Shown in pieces: positions 24,946 through 25,169 of a stretch of DNA of 25,169 bases. Source of the stretch: Gracilaria domingensis (lineage: Eukaryota > Rhodophyta > Florideophyceae > Gracilariales > Gracilariaceae); contig VCMS01000359.1 of the NCBI GenBank assembly GCA_022539475.1, positions 97,026-122,194 on the forward strand. The letters are read 5' to 3'. Made by a program: the position numbers and the translations under genes. A model generated the notes under the pieces. That model ran no database searches, was not told the DNA's origin, and saw only the letters and a list, made by a program, of their open reading frames with translations. Position 1 is the first letter of the stretch; every line of letters starts with the position of its first letter.

Positions 24946-25169
24946 TATAGCACCTGGGTGTCCTGTGTGGTTTTGGCTATCGCATGCCCAGCACCCAGGT
25001 TACCGTGGAAACGATGCGAACATGGATCAATCGCAAAGTTGTCTCCAACCCAAAGGGCTATCATAATCATCACCGCTCTACCACTCACATAGAAACTTAC
25101 CCTACCAACAAGGTCAAGTTATAACGGATATGAACATGGTGGTCAGCGAACTGTTCCAGAAGAAGGCCA
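24946..25169. other. Window end, no gene recognised
   Basis: A short inverted repeat GCACCTGGGTG / GCACCCAGGT lies at 24951-24999. Nothing else is apparent. Confidence 0.4.

Overview
This looks like about 25 kb of nuclear DNA from an intron-poor eukaryote with roughly balanced base composition. The reasons are the protein families present (SET domain, Ulp1/SENP SUMO protease, XRN exoribonuclease, ARM repeats, a Plavaka/CACTA-like DDE transposase), classical nuclear-localisation and AATAAA signals, and the absence of operons or Shine-Dalgarno sites. A red alga is my best guess, but it is only a guess. Many genes are broken, and inverted repeats are frequent, so the window reads as a transposon-rich, decaying region.

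Layout. Positions 1-779 (minus) hold the start of an unrecognised basic protein that runs off the left edge. Positions 1139-1499 are a very large nested inverted repeat with poly-G/poly-C tracts and two hairpins built on TTAGGGTA/TACCCTAA. Positions 1441-7543 (plus) are an apparent mobile element. It carries (i) a 792-aa protein with a C-terminal bacterial-type (beta-class order) DNA methyltransferase, (ii) a SET-domain protein whose frame is split by one stop codon or by a 72-nt intron, and (iii) an 809-aa repeat and coiled-coil protein. The stop codon of (iii) lies inside a 59-bp terminal hairpin. Positions 8041-8970 (minus) encode a coiled-coil hypothetical protein. Positions 9204-9536 hold three regularly spaced hairpins. 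Positions 9604-9924 are a ribulose-phosphate 3-epimerase fragment. Positions 10322-11224 encode a ketopantoate-reductase-like protein and 11852-12724 a HAD phosphatase. A headless HAD paralogue lies at 12777-13433 (minus).

Positions 13443-15118 are a second copy of the element, with bases equivalent to 2902-7349 of copy 1 deleted. It keeps the leader, the N-terminal half of the methyltransferase protein and the 3' terminus. Its left side abuts the broken HAD gene and its right side cuts the 3' end of a dead Plavaka-like transposase (15107-18290, minus). From 18.7 kb onward there are further hairpins, a 145-bp direct repeat, an ARM-repeat pseudogene, an apparently intact Ulp1-like protease (21470-22648), a hypothetical gene with a probable intron or frameshift, and an XRN pseudogene.

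Main inference: 1441-7543 is a eukaryotic mobile element whose cargo could write DNA methylation and histone or protein methylation. It has a small internally deleted derivative that still encodes the nuclear-targeted N-terminal domain. I recognise no transposase inside it, so how it moves is unknown.
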